DNA of 64,000 bases from Planctomycetaceae bacterium (GCA_002722955.1 PBMZ01000115.1:1-64000), one strand, 5' to 3'; shown: positions 36,866 to 45,844, counted from the stretch's first letter. Numbers and translations: made by a program. Notes: generated by a model from the sequence alone, not told the origin.

Positions 36866-38407
36866 CTACTTTTCTTCCGGGTGGTTCATCATCGCTTCAG
36901 CTTGTTTGACATAATCGGTGGCTAACCGGTCGCCTCGGTAGAGCGTTGTGATGCTGGTCAGGATTTGATGGGCTTGTGCTTGTGCGGCTTCGCGTTTTTC
37001 CTCGTCTTCGGTTTGCAGCAGTTGTTGAGCGCGTTCCAACAGCGGTTTGAGGAATGTCTCTAGCCGCTCGGCTCGGTCTTTTCGTAGTCGTTCCAGGTGG
37101 AGCTTGGCTCGGCGGTGTTCGCCCTTGTATTGCTCATCGTCTTTGATCAGAACAAGCAGCGCTTCCAAAGTCTTCTCGGCACGGATGACATCGCCGAGTC
37201 GTTGGTAATGGCGTGCCAGCTCAAGCAGCCTGATGGATTCCGAGTTGCCGGCGGTCAGGCTGTCCATGTCGGTTGAGTCCGCTGGATCTTGAAACCAAAG
37301 GATGCCGCCGATAATCAGAAACACCAAGCAGCCGACCAAGAACCACGTGTTGTTGAAGATGCTGGGGAGTACGGTTTCTTGGTTGGCGCGCTCGATTTCC
37401 ATCTTCATCAAGTCACGCATTAACGTGCCTTGACCGGGGCCTCCCGCCGTTGATGAACCCCTGGCACCGGCTGTGGCCGTGGTTCTCATCAACGAAACTT
37501 CTGAGTCTTCAGCGGGTTCGGGTTCGTCTTCGATGGGAAGGCCGGCCGCGGTTTCCTCGGACCCCGCTCGCTCGATGCGCTTCAGGACTTCTTGCAGCCG
37601 GAGCGAGAGTACATATGCGTCCGGAAAGCGGTCTTCAGGTTTCTTCGAGAGAAGCTTGCAAACGATATCCTCGAGCCATTGAGGAATGTCGGGCACGTAT
37701 CTGCTGGGCTTATCAAATTGCCCGTAGCGATGCTTTTGCACCAAGTCCAAGGTGGTCTTGCCAACGAATGGGGGGCGCCCGCAGATCATCGTGTACATCA
37801 CAGCGCCGAGCGAATACAGATCGCTTTGCTTATTGGTTCGCTTGCCTTGAGCTTGCTCGGGCGACATGTATTCCGCGGTTCCAATGATGCCGCCGGTCGC
37901 GGTCAGCTTGTTGGTCGCGAACAATTGGGCGACGCCGAAATCCGTCAACTTCAACATGCCGTCCGTCGCCACCAGCAAATTGGACGGTTTCAAATCGCGG
38001 TGAATGATGCCCGCATTGTGAGCCGCCTTAAGAGCGCTGCAAATCTGAATGGCGTATTGAATTACGTCTTCCCACGGCAGCCGTTTCTCGCGGCGGATGC
38101 GATCGGTGACGGTTTCTCCTTCAACGTACTCCATGGCATAGTAGTACGTCTCGTCAGAGACACCGTCTTCGTAGAGTTCCACGACGTGAGGGTTTTTGAG
38201 TTTTCGCAGCGACTCGATTTCTCTCGTAAAACGCTCGACGAAACCGGGTTCTCGGGCTAAAGAAGACGGCAAGACTTTGACGGCCGCTTGCTTTCCCGAT
38301 TCTTTGTGCCGGCCCAAGTACACCGTACCCATTCCGCCAGCACCAATACGCCGCTCAATTTCATAGGGTCCGATTTCTTTTGGAGTCCCGTTTGTCTCTA
38401 ATGTCAT
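36866..38407 (-). CDS. Membrane-anchored Ser/Thr protein kinase
   Basis: 513 residues. Hanks-type kinase domain at about 12-275: RRIGAGGMGTVYLG, AAVKVLPS lysine, HRDLKPSNLLV, TDFGVAQLF and GTAEYMSPEQAQG. All key residues are canonical. A linker leads to a single membrane helix at about 352-372 (WFLVGCLVFLIIGGILWF) and a 140-residue outer helical domain rich in Glu, Arg and Lys, with coiled-coil character. The sensed signal is unknown. The convergent HigA gene ends 33 bp away. Confidence 0.92.
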   Translation of the reverse strand: MTLETNGTPKEIGPYEIERRIGAGGMGTVYLGRHKESGKQAAVKVLPSSLAREPGFVERFTREIESLRKLKNPHVVELYEDGVSDETYYYAMEYVEGETVTDRIRREKRLPWEDVIQYAIQICSALKAAHNAGIIHRDLKPSNLLVATDGMLKLTDFGVAQLFATNKLTATGGIIGTAEYMSPEQAQGKRTNKQSDLYSLGAVMYTMICGRPPFVGKTTLDLVQKHRYGQFDKPSRYVPDIPQWLEDIVCKLLSKKPEDRFPDAYVLSLRLQEVLKRIERAGSEETAAGLPIEDEPEPAEDSEVSLMRTTATAGARGSSTAGGPGQGTLMRDLMKMEIERANQETVLPSIFNNTWFLVGCLVFLIIGGILWFQDPADSTDMDSLTAGNSESIRLLELARHYQRLGDVIRAEKTLEALLVLIKDDEQYKGEHRRAKLHLERLRKDRAERLETFLKPLLERAQQLLQTEDEEKREAAQAQAHQILTSITTLYRGDRLATDYVKQAEAMMNHPEEK

Positions 38408-38482
38408 CTGTTGACTCCAAGGAGCACGCTCCGCGTGTTTGTTCTGGACAATTGTTGGCTGATTCGGAACGGATGGTAGGTT

Positions 38483-38542
38483 GTTTAACTCGTAGCCGTA
38501 GGCGAGATGATGATAAGCCTCGTCTGCGGCTACGGGTTAAAC
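38483..38542. repeat. Dispersed palindrome, GTTTAACTCGTAGCC family
   Basis: Imperfect 24-bp arms at 38483-38506 and 38519-38542, with the core CGTAGCCGTAGGCGAG pairing with CTCGTCTGCGGCTACG. A half copy lies near 144-160 (GCGGCTACGGGTTAAAC) and a short piece near 45880-45892. It sits between divergent genes. Confidence 0.8.
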
Positions 38543-38693
38543 GATTTTGTCGAAGTAACGATGCATTGGCGCGGCCGCACTTCGTTGAGTTTACGTGGGT
38601 TTGAGAAACGCGGTCAATTCGATTGCGGACATCCGCGATTTCAAACTGACATACGAGTGAAAACTCGAAAATCATGGAATCAACACGCGAGGC

Positions 38694-40109
38694 GTGCGTG
38701 ATATGTTTGGCGAACAACAGAGGTGGTTGAAATACCTTGCCGTTTTGATGGTGGTTTTGCTGCCAATTTCGGCGCATTGGATTTACACGCATTGGACCCG
38801 ACTGCCCGATACGATTCGAATCGCGGCGGGATCAGAAGGCGGTCTCTATTTGCCCATCGCCCAGGACCTTGCCAAGGATTTGAGGGCCAAGGGAGTCAAG
38901 GTCGAAGTTGTCGAGACGACTGGTTCGCTGCAAAACCTGAAGATGCTCAAGGACAACAAGGTAGAATTCGCACTGTACCAATCCGGTACGGCTTCTCGTT
39001 TCGACGAGCTGCAATCGAAGGTGGTCGATGGTGAATCGTCCATTCGATTTATAGCGAATCTCTTTCCAGAAAAGGTGCATTTAGTTTCGCGTTTCGACGT
39101 GCGGATACAGTCTATCGCGGACCTTAGCGACAAGAATGTCGCCGTGGGTGAAGTGGATTCGGGTGATTACGCGATGGCCATGTGGTTGTTTCAGAAATTC
39201 GGCATCAAGTTGGCCAAGGAAAGAATCCATGCTTTGAAATTTGCCGACTTGCCAAAGGCGTTTGCTGAGAAACGCATTGATGCCGCCATCTTAACGGTTG
39301 GCAGCCGAGCACCAATTCTTATGCAGCTGTTCTCCAGCAGCGACCAGATTCTGTTGCCGATTTTGCAGGCTGATGCGTTGACGCAGCACGACGTCGTCTT
39401 GTCGACAACCGTGATTCCCACTGGCCTTTATCGACCCACGGATGGTGGGGCTCCTGGAACTGATATTCAATCCATTGCCTTAAACGCTCAATTGCTTTGC
39501 CGTGATGATGTTTCCACGACCCTTGGAGAAACGGTCACGAATCTGGTCGTTAACCAAGCCTTCGCGCGACGCAATCAATTGAAAGAATTGTTCGAAGGCG
39601 GACGAGACTTCGCGCAGAGGAAGCCAGAATTCGAATTACATCCTGGTGCACGGTCCGTCTTTGAGCCCGAAATTCGTCCGCTGCTCAACCCCGACTTCGT
39701 CGAGGCTACCGAGGGTATGCGATCCTTTGTGGTATCGATTTTGATTGCCGCGTTCTTGTGCTTCCGCTGGTGGAAGAACCGTATCGAAAAAGCTCAAGAG
39801 CATCGTTTAGACCGTTACATCCGCGACCTACTCGAAATCGAAAGACGGCAGCTTGGCTTGGACGGGCCCGACCGAAATCTCGACGATGTGGACGCGCTGC
39901 AGGACTTGTTGGACGAGGTAACAAAGCTTCGGCAAAATGCGTTGGAAGACTTTTCCGCTCATGAACTGAATGATGATCGAGCCGCTGATTGTTTCCTGGA
40001 AATGTGTCACGCTCTGTCCGACAAGATCAACGCAAAGATGACTAGGCTAAGATTCGACGAGAAGATTGAAGAGTTCATCGAGCTAACACAAAAGAAAACT
40101 GATGACTGA
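38694..40109 (+). CDS. TAXI-type TRAP binding protein with membrane anchor and cytoplasmic tail
   Basis: 471 residues (GTG 38694; ATG three codons later is the alternative). A membrane helix at about 13-30 (KYLAVLMVVLLPISAHW) is followed by a TAXI-family solute-binding domain: RIAAGSEGGLYLPIAQDLAKD, ETTGSLQNLKMLKDNKVEFAL and VNQAFARRNQLK. Unusually, residues about 343-360 (SFVVSILIAAFLCFRWW) form a second helix, followed by a charged helical tail of about 110 residues. No TRAP permease is adjacent. Its stop overlaps the GNAT gene by 8 bp, so the two are probably co-translated. Confidence 0.8.
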   Translation: MRDMFGEQQRWLKYLAVLMVVLLPISAHWIYTHWTRLPDTIRIAAGSEGGLYLPIAQDLAKDLRAKGVKVEVVETTGSLQNLKMLKDNKVEFALYQSGTASRFDELQSKVVDGESSIRFIANLFPEKVHLVSRFDVRIQSIADLSDKNVAVGEVDSGDYAMAMWLFQKFGIKLAKERIHALKFADLPKAFAEKRIDAAILTVGSRAPILMQLFSSSDQILLPILQADALTQHDVVLSTTVIPTGLYRPTDGGAPGTDIQSIALNAQLLCRDDVSTTLGETVTNLVVNQAFARRNQLKELFEGGRDFAQRKPEFELHPGARSVFEPEIRPLLNPDFVEATEGMRSFVVSILIAAFLCFRWWKNRIEKAQEHRLDRYIRDLLEIERRQLGLDGPDRNLDDVDALQDLLDEVTKLRQNALEDFSAHELNDDRAADCFLEMCHALSDKINAKMTRLRFDEKIEEFIELTQKKTDD

Positions 40110-41028
40110 TCACTTGGAAATCCACGAGGCGTCGTTTGAGGAACGCAAGCAGATTTACGCGAACGTCTTCGACTTCTGGCAATGGGCCGACACGGTTGAA
40201 GAACACGTCGAGATGCGGATGGAATCGGTTCAACATCAGCGAGCACGTTGGTATGCAGGTTACTTGGACGGAGAGCTTGTCAGTTCACTTGGTGCCTATC
40301 CCATCGACTTTTCGTTCAACGGCGAGTGTGTTCCCGGTATCTCCATCGGTTCCGTGCATACCTTGGAAGCTTATCGTGGCCGAGGACTTGTGCCGCAATT
40401 GATGCGTCGGGTCGAGGAACTCGAAGTCGACAACGGCGCTCGGTTGTCAATGTTGTACTCGGACATCTCTCCTGGCTACTACGCTCGTCTAGGTTATCAA
40501 CGATGTCCGTCTTGGTATGTGTGGCTGGATGTCGAGAACTTGGCGGATGCTGAGACAGAATTCGAGTTAGAAGAGTTCATGGTTGCCGATCAGTTGGATG
40601 AAGTAAAGCAGCGTTACGAGTATTATCTCAACACGGACTTCGCGATTGCTCGAAGCGACGACTATTGGCAATACGTGTTGAACAAGAGTGAGGACGATAT
40701 CTACTGCTGGGTGTCTTTTCGCGGCTCCCGATTAGGTTACGTCGTCGCTGGTGCAGCTGACGGTGACTTGATTGTTCGCGACTATGCAGTTTCTGGTGGT
40801 AGTGGCGTGGTTACCGATTGCTTGCCTGAACTGGCAAAGATAGCGGCTCAGAGCGAGCTGAAATGTGTCGGTGGTTGGTTGGCCGCGCCGGCAACGTTGC
40901 CATCGACGTTTCGAATGGAAGCACGTTCGGCGGAAATCACGATGATCAAGCATTTGCAGGACGCGGAATTGATCACTGAACAACATCGAGTAGCGTGCGC
41001 TGAAATGCGCGAGATCGATCACGTGTGA
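40102..41028 (+). CDS. GNAT-family N-acetyltransferase
   Basis: 308 residues. ISIGSVHTLEAYRGRGLVPQLMRR is the acetyl-CoA binding motif A (R/QxxGxG/A), preceded by a beta-rich YAGYLDGELVSSLGAYP. The first 150 residues fit a GNAT domain; the rest may form a second, divergent GNAT-like half or sterol-carrier-like domain as in Eis-type enzymes. Its ATG lies inside the end of the TAXI-type gene (8-bp overlap), which indicates coupled expression. Substrate unknown. Confidence 0.85.
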   Translation: MTDHLEIHEASFEERKQIYANVFDFWQWADTVEEHVEMRMESVQHQRARWYAGYLDGELVSSLGAYPIDFSFNGECVPGISIGSVHTLEAYRGRGLVPQLMRRVEELEVDNGARLSMLYSDISPGYYARLGYQRCPSWYVWLDVENLADAETEFELEEFMVADQLDEVKQRYEYYLNTDFAIARSDDYWQYVLNKSEDDIYCWVSFRGSRLGYVVAGAADGDLIVRDYAVSGGSGVVTDCLPELAKIAAQSELKCVGGWLAAPATLPSTFRMEARSAEITMIKHLQDAELITEQHRVACAEMREIDHV

Positions 41029-41078
41029 GGTCCCTCGCTACATGCTGGGTTTGTACATAATTTGAAAGTAAGAATGTC

Positions 41079-41993
41079 ATGCAACTAGGATTCGTTAGTG
41101 CCATCTTGCCCGAATTGTCGCTTGAAGAATTGATGACTATTGCCGCTGAGATCGGCTATGACTGTGTCGAGGTTATGTGTTGGCCGCCAAGTAAAGCGGA
41201 GCGGCGCTATGCCGGAGTCACTCACATTAACACGATTGGCTTCGATGACGCGCAAGCAGCCGAGGTGCATGCCATCTGTGAACGAACGGGCGTTGCCATC
41301 AGTGGCCTTGGTTTCTATCCCAACCCATTGGACCCCGATCCCGAGGTCTCCGGACCATCGGTCGAGCACATTCGAAGTGTGATCGCCGCCTGTAAGATCC
41401 TTGGTATTCCCCAGATGAACACGTTCGTGGGCCGCGATTGGAAAAAGTCCATCGACGACAACTGGCCACGATTTGTGGAGACATGGAAGCCGTTGGTTGC
41501 GTTTGCGGGTGAAAACGGTGTTCGCATCGGTATCGAGAATTGTCCTATGTCATTTACTAACGATGAATGGCCGGGGGGCAAGAATCTCGCAAACAGCCCG
41601 TCGGTTTGGCGGAGAATGTATGATGAGATTCCTGATGAGAACTTTGGTTTGAACTACGATCCCTCACACATGATCTGGCAGCAGATGGACTATCTGCAGC
41701 CGTTAACGGATTTTGCCAGTCGCATGTTTCACGTGCATGCCAAAGACGTTCGCTTGGATCAAGACCGACTGGATGATGTGGGTATCTTGGCGACACCGCA
41801 CGAGTACCACACCCCGAAACTACCAGGCATGGGCGACGTGAATTGGGGGCAGTTCTTCTCGATTCTGACGGACAGTGGTTATGACGGTCCGGTGTGTGTC
41901 GAGGTTGAAGATCGGGCCTACGAAGGCTCGCTGGGAGCGCGCAAAGCGGCACTTGTGCAAAGCCATACGTTTTTGAGAAATTACTGCCCGTGA
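41079..41993 (+). CDS. Sugar-phosphate isomerase/epimerase-like TIM barrel
   Basis: 304 residues. AP-endonuclease-2 family TIM barrel: [86 protein letters not shown] and [12 protein letters not shown] supply the expected metal-binding Glu, Asp, His and Glu. No signal peptide, so it is cytoplasmic. It follows the GNAT gene by 50 bp and may be in the same transcript. Exact substrate unknown; inosose or hydroxypyruvate-type substrates are usual. Confidence 0.9.
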   Translation: MQLGFVSAILPELSLEELMTIAAEIGYDCVEVMCWPPSKAERRYAGVTHINTIGFDDAQAAEVHAICERTGVAISGLGFYPNPLDPDPEVSGPSVEHIRSVIAACKILGIPQMNTFVGRDWKKSIDDNWPRFVETWKPLVAFAGENGVRIGIENCPMSFTNDEWPGGKNLANSPSVWRRMYDEIPDENFGLNYDPSHMIWQQMDYLQPLTDFASRMFHVHAKDVRLDQDRLDDVGILATPHEYHTPKLPGMGDVNWGQFFSILTDSGYDGPVCVEVEDRAYEGSLGARKAALVQSHTFLRNYCP

Positions 41994-42021
41994 GTTTGCG
42001 GTGGAGCAATCCGCAGGAAGA

Positions 42022-42222
42022 TTAAGCGCGGCGGTTGCCGATCGCGCCAAGGGATTGAATCTCTTTGACGTCCATGCTTTGGCCGACGAAACGGATTTCG
42101 ATCTCTTGTTGAAGCTGCGCCAAGTTGAAGCCTTCAGTAATGAAGACCACTTCTTTGGTCTTGCAGTGATTCAACTCGTCGGCGCCGGTGACGACTTTGA
42201 CGAGCCACGCGTAGACTTCCAT
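42022..42222 (-). CDS. Small conserved-looking protein, 66 aa
   Basis: MEVYAWLVKVVTGADELNHC followed by KTKEVVFITEGFNLAQLQQE and a short basic tail. The ATG at 42222 has a good GAGG site seven bases upstream. A longer frame reaches 42285 but its extra residues look non-coding. Family unknown; mixed alpha/beta with no membrane segment. It converges with the TIM-barrel gene, ending 28 bp away. Confidence 0.6.
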   Translation of the reverse strand: MEVYAWLVKVVTGADELNHCKTKEVVFITEGFNLAQLQQEIEIRFVGQSMDVKEIQSLGAIGNRRA

Positions 42223-43037
42223 CGTGGACCTCGTGTTGAGATTTCCGATAAGGGAACCGTTTCGGAAAAGGAAGCTCGCAATCAAACACGAACTTCACCG
42301 GTCGGGACTTCCAGACCGGTAAGGAAATGTGCGGCGCAAATCGCGGCTTGGCAACGCTCGCCTGAAAGCTTCGACGGAAAAGCCACTGTCTAATCCACAC
42401 AACCGGTCGAAGTATCGCAACCGGAACTCGGCAGGCGAAATGACCAATGTCCAAGCACCAATGACCAATGGAAGACTCCGAATCAGAATCTTCCTTTGGT
42501 CATTGGACATTGAAAAATTGGTCATTTCTTTCGCGTCTCTTACCAAGATTGACTGAAACGTAATCTATTCGATTTCGTTGCAACCATTGTCTTGAGCAAC
42601 GCAGATTAGAGTCTCGCGACGTTCCTCGTATTTCTGTTGGGAATCCACTGATCGTTGGACGATTGAAAGATTGAATCTCTCCGAATCCATTTTGGATTCA
42701 CAATCCTTCCCCGGGAATCTTCTCCCATCTAAAACTCTCGCCCCCTTCTTGAGCGTGCCGTGGCTACCGCGGTCAGCAATCTTTCCACGCAACAGTTTAG
42801 TTTCATTCCTCGGTCCGTGTTGTCGCACTGAATGATCAATCATTGTGCGCACTTCGCGTGTTCGTTCAGGTTAGGACTCGTCCTCAATGGCGATTCCGCG
42901 GCGACAGAACGTTCAGCCTTTGGCTGCGCAGGGTTCGAGCGACCGATCGGGCCATTTTTGACAAGGGTAATGCACCATCATTCGTCAACATTCGTTTCTT
43001 GCGCTGATTTGTACAGACGCACTCACAGCATCCGTCG
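42223..43037. other. Intergenic stretch with palindromes
   Basis: About 815 bp with no gene that I can support. It contains an imperfect inverted repeat at 42437-42528 based on ATTGGTCATT/AATGACCAAT. Short frames in it show no protein-like composition. Confidence 0.6.
42437..42528. repeat. Inverted repeat with ATGACCAATG core
   Basis: An arm of about 38 bp (42437-42474) containing ATGACCAATG twice pairs imperfectly with 42490-42528, which contains CATTGGACATT and TTGGTCATTTC. A repeat of this type is dispersed in intergenic DNA of many bacteria. Confidence 0.7.
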
Positions 43038-43361
43038 TTGACTGTCGTACCAGCCGATGTCATCACTGCCATGCAAGTTCATCCACCGCATCACGCGGCG
43101 ATCGAAACTTACGATGTCTATTCCTCTCCGATTGTGGCGGAACCGCAAGTCGTCGTGCCGCCTCAAGCACCTGCCGTCTTGCCCATCGACGAGCCAGCAC
43201 CGCCACCTGCTAAGCCAATGCCAAAAGGAGCGGCCTTCCCCGCCGCGCCAGCCGAAGCCGGTGTGGCTGATGCAGCCCAGCTTCCGCCTCCGCTACCGGG
43301 AATCTCGAGCGAAAGCGACCGCATATCGTTTGACGAGTTCACACCGTGTTCTCTGAACTAG
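43038..43361 (+). CDS. Proline-rich small protein, possibly N-terminally truncated
   Basis: About 107 residues from TTG 43038, or 96 from ATG 43071. Reads VYSSPIVAEPQVVVPPQAPA then IDEPAPPPAKPMPKGAAFP and a tail DRISFDEFTPCSLN. The Pro/Ala-rich composition resembles linkers or tails of planctomycete exported proteins. No start with a good ribosome binding site and no signal peptide in frame, so a longer former gene may have lost its front. A strong terminator follows at 43393. Confidence 0.4.
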   Translation: MTVVPADVITAMQVHPPHHAAIETYDVYSSPIVAEPQVVVPPQAPAVLPIDEPAPPPAKPMPKGAAFPAAPAEAGVADAAQLPPPLPGISSESDRISFDEFTPCSLN

Positions 43362-43392
43362 TCAGATAAGAGTCTACGGGTGAGACACAAGA

Positions 43393-43422
43393 AGAGCCCA
43401 GCATCAACCGATGCTGGGCTCT
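43393..43422. terminator. Strong bidirectional-looking terminator
   Basis: Perfect 12-bp arms AGAGCCCAGCAT and ATGCTGGGCTCT with a 6-bp loop, followed by TTGTTTT on the plus strand. It lies between the small proline-rich gene and the convergent toxin-antitoxin remnant and can serve both. Confidence 0.85.
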
Positions 43423-43436
43423 TTGTTTTCGCCCGT

Positions 43437-43597
43437 TCACTCCAAAAAATCGTCAGGATTCAGCTCTCGTTGCGCCGTGTGACGAACGGTCAGGACTACC
43501 AGTCGACGGCTACCGCTATGTCACGCTCAGCGTACCACCCCATAGCGGCGTCGAGCTCTCGTTTGGCCTCAGCGGTTAGCTTGACGATGTAATCCAT
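43437..43597 (-). pseudogene. ParE/RelE-type toxin gene with internal deletion
   Basis: The ATG at 43597 overlaps the antitoxin stop (TAATG). It begins as a normal ParE-like toxin, MDYIVKLTAEAKRELDAAMG and WYAERDIAVAVDW, then stops at TAG 43496-43498. The same strand goes on in another frame with VVLTVRHTAQRELNPDDFLE, the typical C-terminal part, ending at 43437. The middle, about 40 residues, is missing, so an internal deletion with a frame shift has destroyed the toxin. Confidence 0.8.
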
Positions 43598-43830
43598 TAA
43601 CCAGCTTTGATATCGAATTTGGCACGAAGCTCGGTGTCCACTTCATCCACGGACTGCATGCGTCCAGCGTCGGCATCAACAACTCCCCGACGAATCGAAG
43701 CGAGGTCTTCAGACTGTTGTTGAGCAGTCCAGTTTTTGGCGAGTTGAAGGACAGAGTCCGCTTCACCGTCATTGAAATGCTCGGTTGCGTATTGAGTGAA
43801 GCGTTCGAGCTCTTCGTGTGTCACAGCCAT
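43597..43830 (-). CDS. Type II antitoxin, ParD-like
   Basis: 77 residues from ATG 43830 with GGAG seven bases before it. LASIRRGVVDADAGRMQSVD and EVDTELRAKFDIKAG are the typical C-terminal toxin-neutralising tail of antitoxins paired with ParE/RelE toxins; the N-terminal part VTHEELERFTQYATEHFND should dimerise or bind DNA. A longer upstream frame is rejected. It overlaps the ruined toxin gene by a TAATG. Confidence 0.8.
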   Translation of the reverse strand: MAVTHEELERFTQYATEHFNDGEADSVLQLAKNWTAQQQSEDLASIRRGVVDADAGRMQSVDEVDTELRAKFDIKAG

Positions 43831-43900
43831 ATGAGATCTCCATGTACGACCCTCTACACAAGAATACCACGGCACGACGTGACGGGTCAAAAGTTCAAGA

Positions 43901-45709
43901 CTAAATTGCCATCCGTTTCAAACCGAAGACACGAGCTAGCACAAGTACGATCATGGCCGCTGCGATGATGATCAACGATGCGGAGACGGCACCTTCTAAA
44001 TGGCCCGTGCTGAATTCAAGAAACACGGTTGTGGGCAAGACCTCGGTTCGTAACCGAGTCGCTCCGGAAAAGATCAGGATGGGGCCGAACTCGCCCAAAG
44101 ATCGCGCCCACGCAAGCGTGCCGGCGGCAAGCAGTCCTCGACGACATTGAGGAAAGACAACGAACCAAAATGCTTGCCCCCGGTTACAGCCAAGGGTTAA
44201 TGCGACATGTTCGTACCGCTTATGAATCTGATCAAAGGTGACTCGCATCGTTCTGACAGCGAAGGCGCAGGCTACCATGAACTGAGCCAAAATCACGCTG
44301 GGGATCTCGTAGGTTACTGGGATCGTTAACGTGGGCTTCCAATTCTCGATGCGTTTTTCCTGACGGCGGCGAACGTTGAGGTTGATTGTCCACAACGTTG
44401 GCTCGCGCTGATATGCGGTTTCCAATGACGTCACTTCTTCCCGCAACGCGGTCACTTGTTGTTGCTGGCGCTTCAATTCGCTTTGGACTTCGTTCAGACT
44501 GCCGCCGTCTTTGGCCAACTGTTTTAAGGTATCGATCTCGTGTTGTAGATCATCGATCTCGGACTGATTGGACAGCATGCCCGAGTGGACTTGTTCAAGC
44601 TGCCGTTCGATGGCCGGCATCTTGTCCAAGGCTTCTTTCGAATTCCACTGAGATCGCAGTTCGTTCAATGATTGGCGGACGGCTTCCAAGTCGTCACGGA
44701 CTTTGGCGCGTTGGCGGTTGAAATTAAACAGCCGTTCTAACTTAGCAACTTCTTGTTCTTGCTCGCTCAGTTGTTCTTTGAGCTTATCGATCTTTGCCTG
44801 TTTCTTCTTCGGCTGCGCTGTGTAAGTCAAATCGGCGCCGCTGGGAAAATCGTTATCTGTGTCCTCGGCAAGAGGCGCAGTGACGCGATATTCACCGGTC
44901 TCGCGACCGTCGTCGCCAAGAATGGGTTTGACGGAGTAATCATTGAGGTCAGCCTCAGAGTCGCTCGACTCCCATAAGGACAAGAATTCACGCTGTGTTC
45001 CGGTAAACTCGAACTCGGCCCGGTAGACGTCCGAGCCACTCGTGATCGGACTTTGGTCGCAGTACGTCAAACTGGTGTTGGCAACCGCGCTATCGCCAGG
45101 CATTTGAGCCCACGCAGGAAGGCTCGGAAGCAAGTGTGAATGGTTGAGTAGCGAAAAGAAGATCAGCAAGCTAATCGAGACGCCCGTGATTTGAACTCGA
45201 TTCAGTTTCTGCTTTGGCAAGAAAAACGCAGCAGCGCCAATTGCCGAAAACAGCGCGAACCACAGCATGGCAATCAAATGATCGCCCAGCCACTGTTCGA
45301 ACGCGTGAATCGCTGACTCAATCCCCAAAGCGGCCGAACTGCTGAAGAGAATCAACAGGCAGAGCCCGACGACTAACGGAGGCAGCACGATTGGAATGTC
45401 GAGGACTGCGTCCACGAATGACTTGCCATAGAACTGGTAGCGAGACATCAGGTAGCCAATTGGCACAGCGACCCAAAGCGATAAGATCGTCGACAACGCG
45501 CAGGACAAAAGACTGAGCCGGAGTGAATAACGAACTTCGGGTCGAGCCAGGAATGAGAAGAACTCGCCGACCGTCGTATAGGTCGACTCGGCAACCAACA
45601 TGGCCACGATCATGGCGATGTAGAAGCCGCCGATTAGGAAGAAGCACAAATAGAAGGGCACATCCGATTTCGCCTTGAATTCATTGTTTGACGAAATCGG
45701 GTCGCTCAT
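43901..45709 (-). CDS. ModB-like ABC permease with large coiled-coil insertion
   Basis: 602 residues. The ends match a molybdate/tungstate permease (normally about 225 residues): helices at about 19-41, 63-89 and 100-125 (DIPIVLPPLVVGLCLLILF), then, after a break, TIPVTYEIPSVILAQFMVACAF (about 462-483), the EAA-type loop EHVALTLGCNRGQAFWFVVFP (500-520), and SLGEFGPILIFSG with a last helix at 573-595. Between residues about 127 and 462 lie two extra helices (145-165 and 172-192), a beta-rich segment (about 205-300) and a long coiled coil (about 300-435). Frame and composition are uninterrupted, so it is not a cloning artefact of two genes. The double ModA-like gene lies 195 bp upstream on the same strand. 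Confidence 0.85.
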   Translation of the reverse strand: MSDPISSNNEFKAKSDVPFYLCFFLIGGFYIAMIVAMLVAESTYTTVGEFFSFLARPEVRYSLRLSLLSCALSTILSLWVAVPIGYLMSRYQFYGKSFVDAVLDIPIVLPPLVVGLCLLILFSSSAALGIESAIHAFEQWLGDHLIAMLWFALFSAIGAAAFFLPKQKLNRVQITGVSISLLIFFSLLNHSHLLPSLPAWAQMPGDSAVANTSLTYCDQSPITSGSDVYRAEFEFTGTQREFLSLWESSDSEADLNDYSVKPILGDDGRETGEYRVTAPLAEDTDNDFPSGADLTYTAQPKKKQAKIDKLKEQLSEQEQEVAKLERLFNFNRQRAKVRDDLEAVRQSLNELRSQWNSKEALDKMPAIERQLEQVHSGMLSNQSEIDDLQHEIDTLKQLAKDGGSLNEVQSELKRQQQQVTALREEVTSLETAYQREPTLWTINLNVRRRQEKRIENWKPTLTIPVTYEIPSVILAQFMVACAFAVRTMRVTFDQIHKRYEHVALTLGCNRGQAFWFVVFPQCRRGLLAAGTLAWARSLGEFGPILIFSGATRLRTEVLPTTVFLEFSTGHLEGAVSASLIIIAAAMIVLVLARVFGLKRMAI

Positions 45710-45741
45710 GAAATGTCCGTTGATTTTTCTTATTTATGTTG

Positions 45742-45844
45742 ATCGCAACCCGAAGCGTGAGCGAGGGACGCTCACACGTCTTCGCAAGCGATAAGTCTTA
45801 TTGCGAACGTGTGAGCGTCCCTCGCTCACGCTTCGGGTTGCGAT
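45742..45844. repeat. 38-bp perfect inverted repeat, GTAACCCGACG-like family
   Basis: Arms 45742-45779 and 45807-45844 are exact complements; the core GCGTGAGCGAGGGACGCTCAC also folds on itself, so each arm is itself a palindrome of the 7396/27994 family. The loop is 27 bp. It lies between the binding-protein gene and the permease gene and could attenuate transcription between them. Confidence 0.92.

Noticed and set aside
42565-42852. Minus-strand frame of 95 codons
   Set aside because: Charged, repetitive composition with no motif, no ribosome binding site seen; the stretch is left as intergenic.
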